11,645 bases of DNA from an uncultured bacterium (GCA_937920455.1 CALETX010000234.1:1-11645), one strand, 5' to 3'. Numbered from the stretch's first letter, positions 1-8,002 are shown. Made by a program: numbers and translations. The notes: generated by a model not told the origin, from the letters alone.

Positions 1-2413
1 GGAAATGATCGAAGGCAAACTTCGAATAGCGAATGGCAAACCACGTTTCCTTCTCCTGTCTGTCCCTTAAGATCGCTCCATAGGAAGGATAGCAACGGCT
101 GGCAAAATCAGGCCCAACGGGTTTAGATGTCGTATTCTGGAGAAGCGCATAGGCAACAAAAGCGCCGCCTGACGCCTGCCCCATTTCCGCGGCCATATAT
201 CGCAACATTCCAGCCGTCTTTTCATCAACCCCCTTCATGCCCAAGGCAAGCATATCCAGAATGCCAGTGGGCTCGGTTCGTGATGTATGGCCAAGCGGCC
301 AGAGATTACGTCTGAGCTTTTCCCCAGGCTTCGCCACCTGGCCCAACGGGAGCCCCATGTAGGGACCCGCTGCTGGCGATCTCGGATCAGGTGGAGTAAG
401 AATGTCCATCATGAACCTGCAGAACTTCGGCCAGCGCGGATCTTTCTTGAACACGTCGTATCCGCCGCCATATTTCAGCGCAAGCGCCATGTACATGATG
501 GGATCAATGCTTGCCCCAAGATAGTGCGGACAGGAAACGCCAGAACCATCGTCGGCTATAACCCCCCTGAGATTTCCATCCAGATATCCTCCACACCTCT
601 TGAGCCATTTTTCCTGCATGGGGTGACCTGCCATGGCAGCCGCGCTCATTACGCGGGCCGCGGCAGCAAGAACACCCATGTTCGCCGATCCCCAGCCGTT
701 GCAGGTGTGCTTTGGCGGCCAGTAATCGTCGTCCCAGGCGTAGTGAGCAATGAACGCTCCATACGCTTTCATCTTTGCCCTTACCGCCGGATCAACATCC
801 GGCGACGCCATCAGCGCTTCGAAAATCGGCATCGCCTGCATTATGTGAAGTGAAGCATGAAACCAGTTGATTCCGCCGTGTCCCGTGCCAGAAAGAACTT
901 TCGTGGCATAGGCCTCCAGATAGGCCGCTGCTTGCATGACCATATCAGCAGTCTTGCCGTCAGACCGGTAAATTGCGGGAATGAGGGGGCTCTTGGCCAT
1001 CTCACCGGCGGCCGTTTCAACCCTCTGTCTCATCTCGGCAAGATCGCCCGGCCCGCAAAAAAGCCGCGGCCAAGCGTTCTGTGGCTCCGGCCACTCAAAG
1101 GTCCAGTCCTTGATCTTCTCCAGAGGGAAATAACTATGCCTGAGCATCTCAACGTAGCCGTTGGGAAATCTGCCCGCCTCTCGCGGGGGCAGTTCGCTCT
1201 GCGGCTCAACCATCAAGAGCCACTCGCGCGAGCCAAGGCATATTGGCGCAAGCACAAAAATGTCTCGATTCTTCCTGACGTGAATCCGCATGTCGTTCAG
1301 ACCGGTGACCATCTTGATCCATGGCTCCGGCGGCGGAACAATATGCGGATTAACGTTCCTGCTGGGTCTGCCCATCATCAGCGAAACAACAGGCCGTTCT
1401 GGATGTTGATCGTTGTACATACAGAAGACATATGACCTGTCGCTGAACGAATTAAGCCACCAGCCCGTCAGACGATTGAATCTCTCGTCGTTCTCGTAGG
1501 TCAGTGGCGCATAACCGGTTCCTGCTTCCACCTCGAACAGCGGCTTGCCTTCCCAGTTGACGCCCTTCCGCGGATGGCTTGCTCGCCCTCCAACCCAGAG
1601 ACATTGATCAGGTTCCAGATTTTCGCGGAATGAAAAAATTGCATTAGCCGGCTGTTCATTGCCACCGTCGCCGGCCATATGCCCGTAATCCGCCAGGCTC
1701 CACCATTCCCATTCCGAAGCGTCGGCATCATTCGCGTAAGACGGAATGACATACCTGTCGCCGGGATTGAGATTCATTTGCTCGTATATCACGGCAATCC
1801 GCCGTCCGGCGGTCACGCGCGCGTTGAAAGTGTAACTGCGCCCTCCTTCGAAGAAATACTCCACCGACGCTTCCGCAAACAGAGGGCCTGTGGCGACAAT
1901 TCGCGTATGCCTGCCGGTTATGCTGAGAGACGTTTGAAGCCGACTGGTGCCGATCCATGTTCCGCCCGCAATGTTCACTCCTTGTAACGGTCCTTCAATC
2001 TTCTCTGCCGCCATTGGTTCTTCAACCCTCACATCACCAGCCGGCAAACGAAGAGCTATCGCCCCCGAATCAAGAACCAGAAAATTATCCTCCTTCCTGA
2101 TCGTCGCTGGCGATGCAGGCAAAGCGGCATCGGCCGCACTGAAGGTGAGAGTCTTTTCCGCATAGGCCGGTAATGTGACAAGACAGTAAACCCGGCCCTC
2201 ATGAACCTGCGAAGGCAAGGCTGCGCCGGTTTCGTCGGCAACTCGCACGGACTGGGCTGACGCCAGAGCAGCAGGCAAGGCGTAACTGACCACCTCATCC
2301 CGCCACTCACGGCCCAGGTGCTCCTTCAATTTGACCGAACGAGGCATCTCAGCAGCCTCCGCGAAAACGACTAACATGAGAGCCTGCACTGCCACTGTAC
2401 GGGACATTTTCAT
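1..2413 (-). CDS. Secreted heparinase II/III-like (polysaccharide-lyase-like) protein, 3' end beyond the window
   Basis: An uninterrupted reading frame of 804 codons starts at ATG 2413 and runs off the left edge without a stop, so the C-terminus is missing. AGGAG lies six bases before the start. Residues 1-22 look like a short signal peptide (K/R near the start, hydrophobic stretch, AEAAE). Residues about 25-440 look beta-rich. At 449 the segment PRLFCGPGDLAEMRQRV matches the 'PRLl...dL..lr' lead-in typical of heparinase II/III alpha-helical domains, and the rest to 804 is helical, with WDDDYWPP (560-567), NGWGSANMG (572-580) and DDGSGVSCPHY (621-631). Heparinase-fold enzymes cleave uronic-acid polysaccharides by beta-elimination; this role is inferred from the fold-like features, and catalytic residues cannot be named. 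It is last in the minus-strand run, 23 bp after the oxidoreductase stop. It could instead be a non-catalytic or glycosidase member of the alpha/alpha-toroid group. Confidence 0.72.
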   Translation of the reverse strand, partial: MKMSRTVAVQALMLVVFAEAAEMPRSVKLKEHLGREWRDEVVSYALPAALASAQSVRVADETGAALPSQVHEGRVYCLVTLPAYAEKTLTFSAADAALPASPATIRKEDNFLVLDSGAIALRLPAGDVRVEEPMAAEKIEGPLQGVNIAGGTWIGTSRLQTSLSITGRHTRIVATGPLFAEASVEYFFEGGRSYTFNARVTAGRRIAVIYEQMNLNPGDRYVIPSYANDADASEWEWWSLADYGHMAGDGGNEQPANAIFSFRENLEPDQCLWVGGRASHPRKGVNWEGKPLFEVEAGTGYAPLTYENDERFNRLTGWWLNSFSDRSYVFCMYNDQHPERPVVSLMMGRPSRNVNPHIVPPPEPWIKMVTGLNDMRIHVRKNRDIFVLAPICLGSREWLLMVEPQSELPPREAGRFPNGYVEMLRHSYFPLEKIKDWTFEWPEPQNAWPRLFCGPGDLAEMRQRVETAAGEMAKSPLIPAIYRSDGKTADMVMQAAAYLEAYATKVLSGTGHGGINWFHASLHIMQAMPIFEALMASPDVDPAVRAKMKAYGAFIAHYAWDDDYWPPKHTCNGWGSANMGVLAAAARVMSAAAMAGHPMQEKWLKRCGGYLDGNLRGVIADDGSGVSCPHYLGASIDPIMYMALALKYGGGYDVFKKDPRWPKFCRFMMDILTPPDPRSPAAGPYMGLPLGQVAKPGEKLRRNLWPLGHTSRTEPTGILDMLALGMKGVDEKTAGMLRYMAAEMGQASGGAFVAYALLQNTTSKPVGPDFASRCYPSYGAILRDRQEKETWFAIRYSKFAFDHF

Positions 2414-2436
2414 CTGTTCTCCTCTCTCTTCGCATA

Positions 2437-3711
2437 TCACAACCCGGTGTGCCCGATCTCCGTCCAGACTTTGCGGGCAAGCTTCAAATCCCTGATGGAT
2501 GGTTTCACAAAACCGCGGATGGACGGAGGCGGTTGACCTGGCCCGGCATGATCCGGAAAAGGCGACCAGTGGTCGTTTTCAACCTCCTTGCGGCTGGATT
2601 CTTTGGAGAAATCAGGAACTCTGAAAGGCGCACCGTCCTGAAGAGCGCTTTTCCATGCAAGAATTCCTACGCTGCTCATGGCCACGCCCCTGTAGACGTT
2701 CAAAAAAGGCTGTCGGCCTGTCCGGATGGCGTTGGCAAATTCGAAGTTTGTCCAGAAATCCCCGCCCCCGTGACCTGCTCTGGATGCCAGGTCAGCATGA
2801 TGTGGCCATTCAGGCACATAAGTGCGCTCAAGCGGCACTCCTTGAGGGCGATTCCATGGTTCGTGCCACACGCGGATCAGTCCTGGTCCGAAATAGCCAG
2901 GACCTCGCGTTGTTTCCATTGCGCCACGTGTTCCATGAATACGGGTCCAGTTGCTGTGACCGGGCAGAATAAGCCCGAACAGGCGAAACACCGAACCATT
3001 ATCCATCCTGCACAAAATTACAGATCCGGCGTCACCCATCCGCGCTGTGCCTCTGTTTATTTCCGGAAATGCCATGGAAAGAGCGTTGACACTAACCGGT
3101 GTGCCGCCCGTGATGTAAACCAAAGGCGCTAGAGCATGGGTGCAGTAATATGTGGAGGGAATCCAGTTTCTCCAGTGACTGAGCCCAGGCGAAATAGCCA
3201 GCCGCTCTCGCGGCGACATGGGGTGGTTGTACTCGCCCTCTGCGTAGGTTACCTGACCTATCTCTCCGCTCTCATAAAGACGTTTCATCTCCATATGAAA
3301 AGGCGTGTAGGGATAGTTCTCGGCAAGCATGTAGATCTTGCCTGTCTTTTCGACTGCTCGGCATAATGCAGCACCTTCGGCCAGGGTCGCATTGCAGGAC
3401 GTCTCGCTCATCACATGCTTCCCTGCTTCCAGAGCCTTGATCGCGAATGGCGCATGTTGGTGAAAATAGTTGGCCAGGATCACCGCTTCCATATCGTGCC
3501 CAAGGAACTTGTCGTAGTCCGTATAGGTCGCCACACCATACTGCCTGCCGACAGCCTTCAGACGTTCTTCCCACGTGTCACAAATCGCCACAAGCCGCAT
3601 GCCAACAATATCTGTGGCGCCTGCGGCAAAACTCTGCCCACGGCCCACGCCAACCACGCCCACACGAATCAAGCGTTGCCGTACCTTCTTTTTTCCTCCG
3701 TTGCGACTCAC
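2437..3711 (-). CDS. Gfo/Idh/MocA family oxidoreductase, GH109-like, GTG start
   Basis: A 424-residue NAD(P)-dependent sugar oxidoreductase or NAD-dependent glycosidase-like protein, presumably cytoplasmic (no signal peptide). The start is GTG at 3711, preceded by GGAGGGAG at good spacing. The N-terminal Rossmann fold carries GVVGVGRG (18-25) and an acidic residue ending strand 2 (D45). The family's EKP motif reads SET (102-104), so the usual lysine is absent. ENYPY (131-135), AEGEYNHP (157-164), THALAP (191-196) and GHGGGDF (313-319) resemble conserved points of GH109 alpha-N-acetylgalactosaminidases and their relatives. It is longer than its neighbour, with about 55 extra C-terminal residues rich in Pro and charged residues. 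It follows its paralogue by 37 bp and precedes the lyase-like gene by 23 bp, so co-transcription is likely. Substrate unknown; a plain dehydrogenase remains possible. Confidence 0.88.
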   Translation of the reverse strand: MSRNGGKKKVRQRLIRVGVVGVGRGQSFAAGATDIVGMRLVAICDTWEERLKAVGRQYGVATYTDYDKFLGHDMEAVILANYFHQHAPFAIKALEAGKHVMSETSCNATLAEGAALCRAVEKTGKIYMLAENYPYTPFHMEMKRLYESGEIGQVTYAEGEYNHPMSPRERLAISPGLSHWRNWIPSTYYCTHALAPLVYITGGTPVSVNALSMAFPEINRGTARMGDAGSVILCRMDNGSVFRLFGLILPGHSNWTRIHGTRGAMETTRGPGYFGPGLIRVWHEPWNRPQGVPLERTYVPEWPHHADLASRAGHGGGDFWTNFEFANAIRTGRQPFLNVYRGVAMSSVGILAWKSALQDGAPFRVPDFSKESSRKEVENDHWSPFPDHAGPGQPPPSIRGFVKPSIRDLKLARKVWTEIGHTGL

Positions 3712-3748
3712 CTGATATCTCCCTCCTGTACGTTACTCGAAAGTTCTC

Positions 3749-4858
3749 TCACCATGTTCGTGAATCTGGTACCGCCAGCCATCTGCCACCTTCGGCTATG
3801 GACTGCTGGCTGATGAGACCCGGAAGAGTCATGTCCATGGCCTCGTGTATTCCGATCGGGCAAGGCCTCCTGCCAAGCGCTGCGTCAACGAAATCGAGAA
3901 TCTCAAAATAGTCTCCTCCCCCGTGGCCGGCTTTGCTGGCGCGTTCCATCCCCTCCTTCCAAAAATCAGGCAAAAATTCGTCCGAAAGTTGTTCCAAATC
4001 CATCCAAGTGTTCATGTCTTTGCATCGGCTGCGCAGCCAGATACGATTCCGCTCTCCCCACGCGCGGGCGGATTCATAACAGCCATCCGTGCCCTGAAGC
4101 TGATAGTTCGCCATAGCGTGAGGGCGATCAGACAACATGTCCACGCGTATCTTCACCAGCCCGCCGGAGGCCATCTTGCAGAGCATAACGCATGAATCCT
4201 CGTTTTCATATTCAGCCCCGCGCGGATCGCGATAATGATGCCCACTGCCTGCGCAGCAGACAGAAGCCACCCTGTCGCCTGGCATCCACTGCAGTACAGG
4301 CCCCAGGCTGTGCGTACCGTAGGTGATTCCGTTTATGCCGGTCTGCCATTTGCGGCGCCATACGGTTATTTCGTTCAGCTCTTTGAGTTCGTGGAGGTAT
4401 TCGCCTTCGCCGTAATACGGAATTCCAAACAGCCCCCGGCGAACGAGTTCGCGAACTATGACATTTGATTTTATGTACGTATAGTTTTCCGCCATCATGT
4501 ATATCGCATGGCTTTTCCGGGCGGCTGCCACCAGACGCTGGCACTCACCCACCGATACCGCCGCAGGAACTTCGGACAGAACGTGAATATTCCTCTCCAG
4601 GGCCGCAACTGCCTGAGACGCGTGAAATGGCATTGGAGTCCCAAGAATAACAGCATTTATGTCGGCCTTTCTCAGCATTTCGTCATAGTCGGAATACTGT
4701 TCCAGGGCGCCAAGCCGCTGTCTGGCCTCCGGTAGTTTCTCAGTATTCGTGTCGCACACAGCCTGAATCCGCAATTCCGGCAGCGCATCGCATGCCAGCT
4801 TGAAGCTTGCGCCCCGACCACAAGCTCCCACTATCCCCAGCCTGATCTGCGCGCTCAT
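3749..4858 (-). CDS. Gfo/Idh/MocA family protein, GH109-like
   Basis: A 369-residue protein starting MSAQIRLGIVGACGRG. The ATG at 4858 is chosen because GGGGAGG precedes it by about seven bases and the Rossmann fold begins right after; the frame stays open to 4987, but those 43 codons are unlike any family N-terminus. Motifs are the glycine loop GIVGACGRG (8-16), SEVP (95-98) where most family members have EKP, MAENYTY (122-128), GEGEYLHEL (150-158), YGTHSLGPV (180-188) and GHGGGDYF (311-318). The SEVP, T-H-x-L-G-P and HGGGD-type motifs recall GH109, whose members hydrolyse glycosidic bonds using bound NAD through transient oxidation. From the motifs, glycosidase chemistry is at least as likely as simple dehydrogenation; the substrate cannot be told. 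It is paralogous to the next gene and likely acts in the same pathway. Confidence 0.9.
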   Translation of the reverse strand: MSAQIRLGIVGACGRGASFKLACDALPELRIQAVCDTNTEKLPEARQRLGALEQYSDYDEMLRKADINAVILGTPMPFHASQAVAALERNIHVLSEVPAAVSVGECQRLVAAARKSHAIYMMAENYTYIKSNVIVRELVRRGLFGIPYYGEGEYLHELKELNEITVWRRKWQTGINGITYGTHSLGPVLQWMPGDRVASVCCAGSGHHYRDPRGAEYENEDSCVMLCKMASGGLVKIRVDMLSDRPHAMANYQLQGTDGCYESARAWGERNRIWLRSRCKDMNTWMDLEQLSDEFLPDFWKEGMERASKAGHGGGDYFEILDFVDAALGRRPCPIGIHEAMDMTLPGLISQQSIAEGGRWLAVPDSRTW

Positions 4859-4900
4859 CAATAACCTCCCCTCTAAACACTTCTTTCCTCGCTGGATGGC

Positions 4901-4929
4901 ATTCCAAACAAACACGCCATAGGGGTCAA
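4901..4929 (-). promoter_or_regulatory. Candidate internal sigma70-type promoter
   Basis: On the minus strand TTGACC (4929-4924) is followed after 17 bases by TGGAAT (4906-4901), inside the 130-bp gap between the DNRLRE gene and the first oxidoreductase gene. It would start transcription about 35 bases before the 4858 ATG. The match is good at -35 and only fair at -10. It suggests the enzyme genes may be transcribed apart from the DNRLRE gene. Confidence 0.3.
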
Positions 4930-4988
4930 GCGCTCGGTAAAACTTCAGGTGTGCGATCGAACACAGGCCACGGCCAGGTATTGGCACT

Positions 4989-6380
4989 TCATTGTATAAT
5001 TATGACGGTGCCTTGACGAAAAATCGGCGTCCACGTCTGCAATATGAGCGTAGGGCGCATATGTTGAATGCTCCACTCCGTCATAATAGCCTCGTTGAGG
5101 TATGCCGCTAGACTTGCATGTCCAAGGACAAAGCCATAGTTGTTGGTCCCGTCCACCCAGTTCTGAACCACATCAGTTATGTCCCACAGCAGGCAGGAGC
5201 CATGATAAGGACTGCTGAACGTGCGACTGCCCAAATCCCGTGATACATTGGAAATCCCATTGCTTGTCCACCCCTGATTCCATGCGTTTGTGCCGTCTCT
5301 GCTAAGGTCGGTCACAGCATTGGCAGACCAGTCCTGACTGCACGTCCACAGTTGAAACCAATTGTCCGACATGTGTCCCGTGGAAATCTGCAAAGCAGCA
5401 CTTATCAACCGCGGAACGGCCGGCTGAAGGGGGTCCCAGCTCTTAGCAAGAAATGCAAGACTATCTGAACGAAGGCGTATCAGAGCTCGCCGTGGAGTGC
5501 CCGGGTCATTATACGTGCGCAGATCCGCAACCGTCGCATGGACATAGTTGGTATGATCCGCGGCAATATAGGTGTCCTCAAAGATATCAGCACCATTCGT
5601 AATTATGACGTGTTGCAAGCCGTCCCGATTATACAAGGGATGATCTGTTACTATGCCCGTGTGTGCATAGACAATTTCGAGTTTAGGCCTGCTGGTGACT
5701 TCTCCCGCTTCGCTGGTATAAAAGGATCGGCCAGAGTGAACCTCGTTATCCTCGTTACAGTTTAGGGTCAGACCATAGTTTGGAACAAGACCTTCATGCC
5801 ATGCCCGCACCAGAGATCCAAGTTCGATATAGCGCACTGTTCCGTCAGGCATGGACATCCAGGGCTCCCGCAAGACGCCTCCAATTGGTTGACCGTTGGG
5901 CGGCCTTGTGTTCCACGTTATGTTCGTACCCCAATCAACTGTCATATAGTATACGTCTGATTGGTTCCCATTGGAGTCGCCCCAATCGCCCGCGCTCGTG
6001 AGATACAGTTTTGCAGAAATCACCCTGGCCTGCGAAGGAGATGGAAGAACAGTAGTCAGGTCAAATTTAATATACGCCCGGCAGGCGTAGACTGGATTTC
6101 CCTCGTACCAGACTGCTCCCCCATAGTTTGCATAATGCCAGTTGCCGTAACTGGTGTTGGGAGTCTCCCTGTAAATGTAAGTATCAACGCAGCCTGTGTA
6201 AGCGGGAGCGCCGACAATAGGCGCTCCATTGGTGGTGGGCACTTCGCCTTGCCGTAGAACGAGCGTCACCGTGTTTGTAAAACCCGCTTCACAGACAGGC
6301 ACAATCGCACAACAAAATAACAAAGATAGTACACCAGCGAACTTGCTTCCACGTCGTCTTATGCGGTAGATTTTTTTCAT
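4989..6380 (-). CDS. Secreted protein with two tandem DNRLRE domains
   Basis: 463 residues. A clear signal peptide spans 1-32 (KKIYRIRRRGSK, then a hydrophobic core, cleavage after CEA). The mature part holds two copies of a DNRLRE-type beta-sandwich (disaggregatase-related family). Copy 1 spans about 37-238, with VDTYIYRE, a hydrophobic strand ISAKLYLT (121-128), WNTRP, and the hallmark ending SRPKLEIVY (230-238). Copy 2 spans about 255-448, with EDTYIAAD, LISAALQIST (325-334) and ending MRPTLILQT. Such domains occur in large cell-surface and polysaccharide-active proteins and probably bind glycan or support protein contacts; no catalytic motif is visible. After the second domain a short linker ends in GTVIIIQ-stop, closely like the end of the propeller protein at 8067-9431. 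It sits 103 bp downstream of the regulator gene. The start has only a weak Shine-Dalgarno (AGGTG). Confidence 0.85.
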   Translation of the reverse strand: MKKIYRIRRRGSKFAGVLSLLFCCAIVPVCEAGFTNTVTLVLRQGEVPTTNGAPIVGAPAYTGCVDTYIYRETPNTSYGNWHYANYGGAVWYEGNPVYACRAYIKFDLTTVLPSPSQARVISAKLYLTSAGDWGDSNGNQSDVYYMTVDWGTNITWNTRPPNGQPIGGVLREPWMSMPDGTVRYIELGSLVRAWHEGLVPNYGLTLNCNEDNEVHSGRSFYTSEAGEVTSRPKLEIVYAHTGIVTDHPLYNRDGLQHVIITNGADIFEDTYIAADHTNYVHATVADLRTYNDPGTPRRALIRLRSDSLAFLAKSWDPLQPAVPRLISAALQISTGHMSDNWFQLWTCSQDWSANAVTDLSRDGTNAWNQGWTSNGISNVSRDLGSRTFSSPYHGSCLLWDITDVVQNWVDGTNNYGFVLGHASLAAYLNEAIMTEWSIQHMRPTLILQTWTPIFRQGTVIIIQ

Positions 6381-6406
6381 GTCACACCTAGCCTTTCAAC
6401 ACATCA

Positions 6407-6438
6407 CGGCGGCCAGCACGCCGGCCTACTCGATAGGC
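6407..6438. repeat. Two adjacent short inverted repeats between regulator and DNRLRE gene
   Basis: CGGCG (6407-6411) pairs with CGCCG (6419-6423) across a 7-base loop, and GCCTA (6424-6428) pairs with TAGGC (6434-6438) across a 5-base loop. Neither is followed by a T-run on the minus strand, so they are not standard terminators. They could pause transcription after the regulator or protect the downstream mRNA 5' end. Confidence 0.35.
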
Positions 6439-6451
6439 GACGACAGTCCAA
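6423..6451 (-). promoter_or_regulatory. Candidate promoter for the DNRLRE gene
   Basis: On the minus strand TTGGAC (6451-6446), 17-base spacer, TAGGCC (6428-6423). The -35 is good and the -10 is poor, but TAGGC at 17-base spacing also occurs in the candidate promoter of the regulator gene (7657-7629). An additional 5-2-5 inverted repeat (CTCAAGTTTGAG on the plus strand, 6464-6475) lies just upstream, where a regulator could bind. Confidence 0.25.
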
Positions 6452-6483
6452 CTCACTCTTTTCCTCAAGTTTGAGCAGCTCTC

Positions 6484-7587
6484 TCATAACCGGCGAACTG
6501 TAGTCTTGCCTGCAACAAATTTCGGAATTCTGACCACATTTTGATAGCGCCTTCGATTGCTCAATGCAGCGCGCCTAGCCAGATCAGCCATGGCAAGCCC
6601 GTCGCGTTGCGGATCAAGCTCGATTCGCGTAAATTCCTTGGCGAACACAGGAATGTTGCCCACATTGCACTGTGTGGCGAATTGAACATCCCTCGGAATC
6701 TTTATTCCTGCCCCCAGTAGGCTGGTAAGCAGACCTCGGGTGAAAAAATCATCGGCACTGTAAACAACATCCGGCAGAGCTCCACCCTTCTCCAAAAGAG
6801 CCACGCCGGCTTGAAAGCCTGCCTGTTCAACAGAATTTTGATGCCCGTCGCAATGTTTCACCAGAGGGTCAATCTCAATAATTTGAACAGCTATTCCGAC
6901 GCCCTCGAATGCTTCCCTCAAACGTTGTGAATCCGCCTTCGCAAAGGCTACGCATTTGCGATTGCCACACGAAGCAAAATGCCTGGCAAGCCTGCGCAGC
7001 GGGACACTCCAAGCCGACTGCACAATAGCCATCGCATGAGGCGAAGGCGTCTCAGGAAAAGCGTCAACGAATCTTATGCCCCTTTCGGCCAGAAAAGCAT
7101 CCACCCCAAACGGTCCGCCAGCTATTACCGCAAGACTGACCGGCTGCACATCAAGCACACGCTTCAGACTTGGATAGCCGGCTGCCGCTTCTTTGCCGTC
7201 AACGTAAACCACAGTCACATGAAATCCTTCGTTTCGCAGACGAGTCAGAAACGCATGGTCTCTGGCGGCAAAATAAAATGAAACTGCACCGCCCCATGTG
7301 GCATAAAGCACGTGAGCTCTCGCCGGGGTATTGGCTGATGCCACATGAATCCCGGACTTCCTGCGAGCGCAAAGCTCTCCGGATTGGACAAGACGGCGCA
7401 CGGCGTTCCGAACAATCATTGGGCTCACGCCAAGGTCCCCGGCTATCTCAAGAATCGTGGGGAGCCGGTCGCCCACCTTAAGAAAACCATTCTGAATCGA
7501 AGCCCTGATGCCGCGAACGATCTGGTGCGTAATGGGCACCGGCTCAACCCTGCTGACGATGAATGGGAGCGCACCCATTTTATACAT
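6484..7587 (-). CDS. GntR-type HTH / LacI-type sugar-binding transcriptional regulator
   Basis: A 367-residue cytoplasmic DNA-binding regulator. Residues about 14-84 form a GntR-family winged helix: HQIVRGIRASIQNGFLKVGD, RLPTILEIAGDLGVSP (41-56), the recognition region MIVRNAVRRLVQSGEL, and the wing ending GIHVA. Residues about 92-367 are a periplasmic-binding-protein-like sugar sensor of the LacI/GalR type, with PDVVYSADDFFTRGLL (272-287), IKIPRDVQF (295-303) and the late segment TRIELDPQRDGLAMADL typical of that fold. Such hybrids control sugar-use operons in many bacteria and respond to a mono- or oligosaccharide. It heads the minus-strand run and probably controls it and perhaps the divergent propeller gene; a palindrome at 7602-7615 suits autoregulation. 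The start is either ATG 7587 or ATG 7578; AAGAAAG lies directly before the first and nine bases before the second. The effector is unknown. Confidence 0.9.
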   Translation of the reverse strand: MYKMGALPFIVSRVEPVPITHQIVRGIRASIQNGFLKVGDRLPTILEIAGDLGVSPMIVRNAVRRLVQSGELCARRKSGIHVASANTPARAHVLYATWGGAVSFYFAARDHAFLTRLRNEGFHVTVVYVDGKEAAAGYPSLKRVLDVQPVSLAVIAGGPFGVDAFLAERGIRFVDAFPETPSPHAMAIVQSAWSVPLRRLARHFASCGNRKCVAFAKADSQRLREAFEGVGIAVQIIEIDPLVKHCDGHQNSVEQAGFQAGVALLEKGGALPDVVYSADDFFTRGLLTSLLGAGIKIPRDVQFATQCNVGNIPVFAKEFTRIELDPQRDGLAMADLARRAALSNRRRYQNVVRIPKFVAGKTTVRRL

Positions 7588-7601
7588 CTTTCTTAACTGA
7601 A

Positions 7602-7615
7602 ATTGTAATCACAAT
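7602..7615. promoter_or_regulatory. Candidate operator palindrome upstream of the regulator
   Basis: ATTGTAATCACAAT is a palindrome at 12 of 14 positions (arms ATTGT/ACAAT). It lies between the candidate promoter (7629-7657) and the regulator's start codon, near +8 to +21 of the expected transcript, a usual place for a repressor site. Binding by the adjacent regulator is inferred from position only; no second full copy was found elsewhere in the window. Confidence 0.45.
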
Positions 7616-7628
7616 GAACATATTTAGT

Positions 7629-7657
7629 AGCCTACCATTTGCCATTGCTCATGTCAA
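7629..7657 (-). promoter_or_regulatory. Candidate promoter of the regulator gene
   Basis: On the minus strand a perfect TTGACA (7657-7652), 17-base spacer, TAGGCT (7634-7629). The -10 hexamer is weak (3 of 6), so strength would be low or need help. It is followed by the palindrome at 7602-7615 and the ATG at 7587. Confidence 0.4.
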
Positions 7658-7724
7658 GCCCTGCGCCTCAGACTCTGGATCTGTCCGGCAGATGGCCAGG
7701 GCTTGATCACAGTCAATCATGCGC

Positions 7725-7972
7725 TCAACTCCCGCCGAAGTCAGGGACAAGCGGATACAGAGCTTGCCAGTCGGCACGAATGCGCCGGGCAATAAGCCCG
7801 AGCACATGCCTGGCAAGATTCGGGACCTGGACCCAGCCGGGAATGAGCAAGCGCGTGCAATGCAGTTCGGATGCGACATCAACAGACCGCGCACCAGATT
7901 GATGTCCGGCTCTGCGATCTGCCGCCCCTGCATAATCATAACGCTTGCCATGTCGGAACAGTACGGCAACAA
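7725..7972 (-). pseudogene. Decayed DUF4338 / DruA-like gene remnant
   Basis: Two minus-strand frames together resemble parts of DUF4338 proteins (the family that includes Druantia DruA and many multicopy, mobile-like homologues). In the frame read from 7972, GRQIAEPDINLVRGLLMSHP (about 7927-7868) fits the family's N-terminal helix pair. In another frame, from about 7859, CTRLLIPGWVQVPNLARHVL and the following IARRIRADWQALYPL fit the central 'N-TRFLIL-PWV-VPHLA-H-L...R-ADW..-Y' block. The two blocks should be separated by well over 100 residues but are nearly adjacent here, with a frame change near 7859-7865, so an internal deletion has joined them. The C-terminal part expected after the Trp/Tyr block is not recognisable. 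The call is from memory of the family; it is not an intact gene. Confidence 0.6.
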
Positions 7973-8002
7973 CGCCAGATGAGTTCAGCAAAAAAAAATA
8001 TT

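Noticed and set aside
287..1435. Two adjacent plus-strand open frames (287-853 and 857-1435)
   Set aside because: They lie antisense within the continuous minus-strand lyase-like frame, show no family resemblance, and the minus frame has a signal peptide, SD and domain-like segments.
1501..2310. Short minus-strand open frames at 1501-1752, 1728-1958 and 2056-2310
   Set aside because: They are in other frames of the same strand as the long open lyase-like gene; their sequences are unlike any family.
4859..4987. Upstream extension of the oxidoreductase gene to 4987
   Set aside because: The 43 extra codons do not resemble a Rossmann N-terminus, and the ATG at 4858 has a strong GGGGAGG and begins right at the fold.
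7649..7972. A 107-codon minus-strand frame taken as an intact small gene
   Set aside because: Only its first third resembles DUF4338, and the continuing similarity moves to another frame, so it is a broken remnant.
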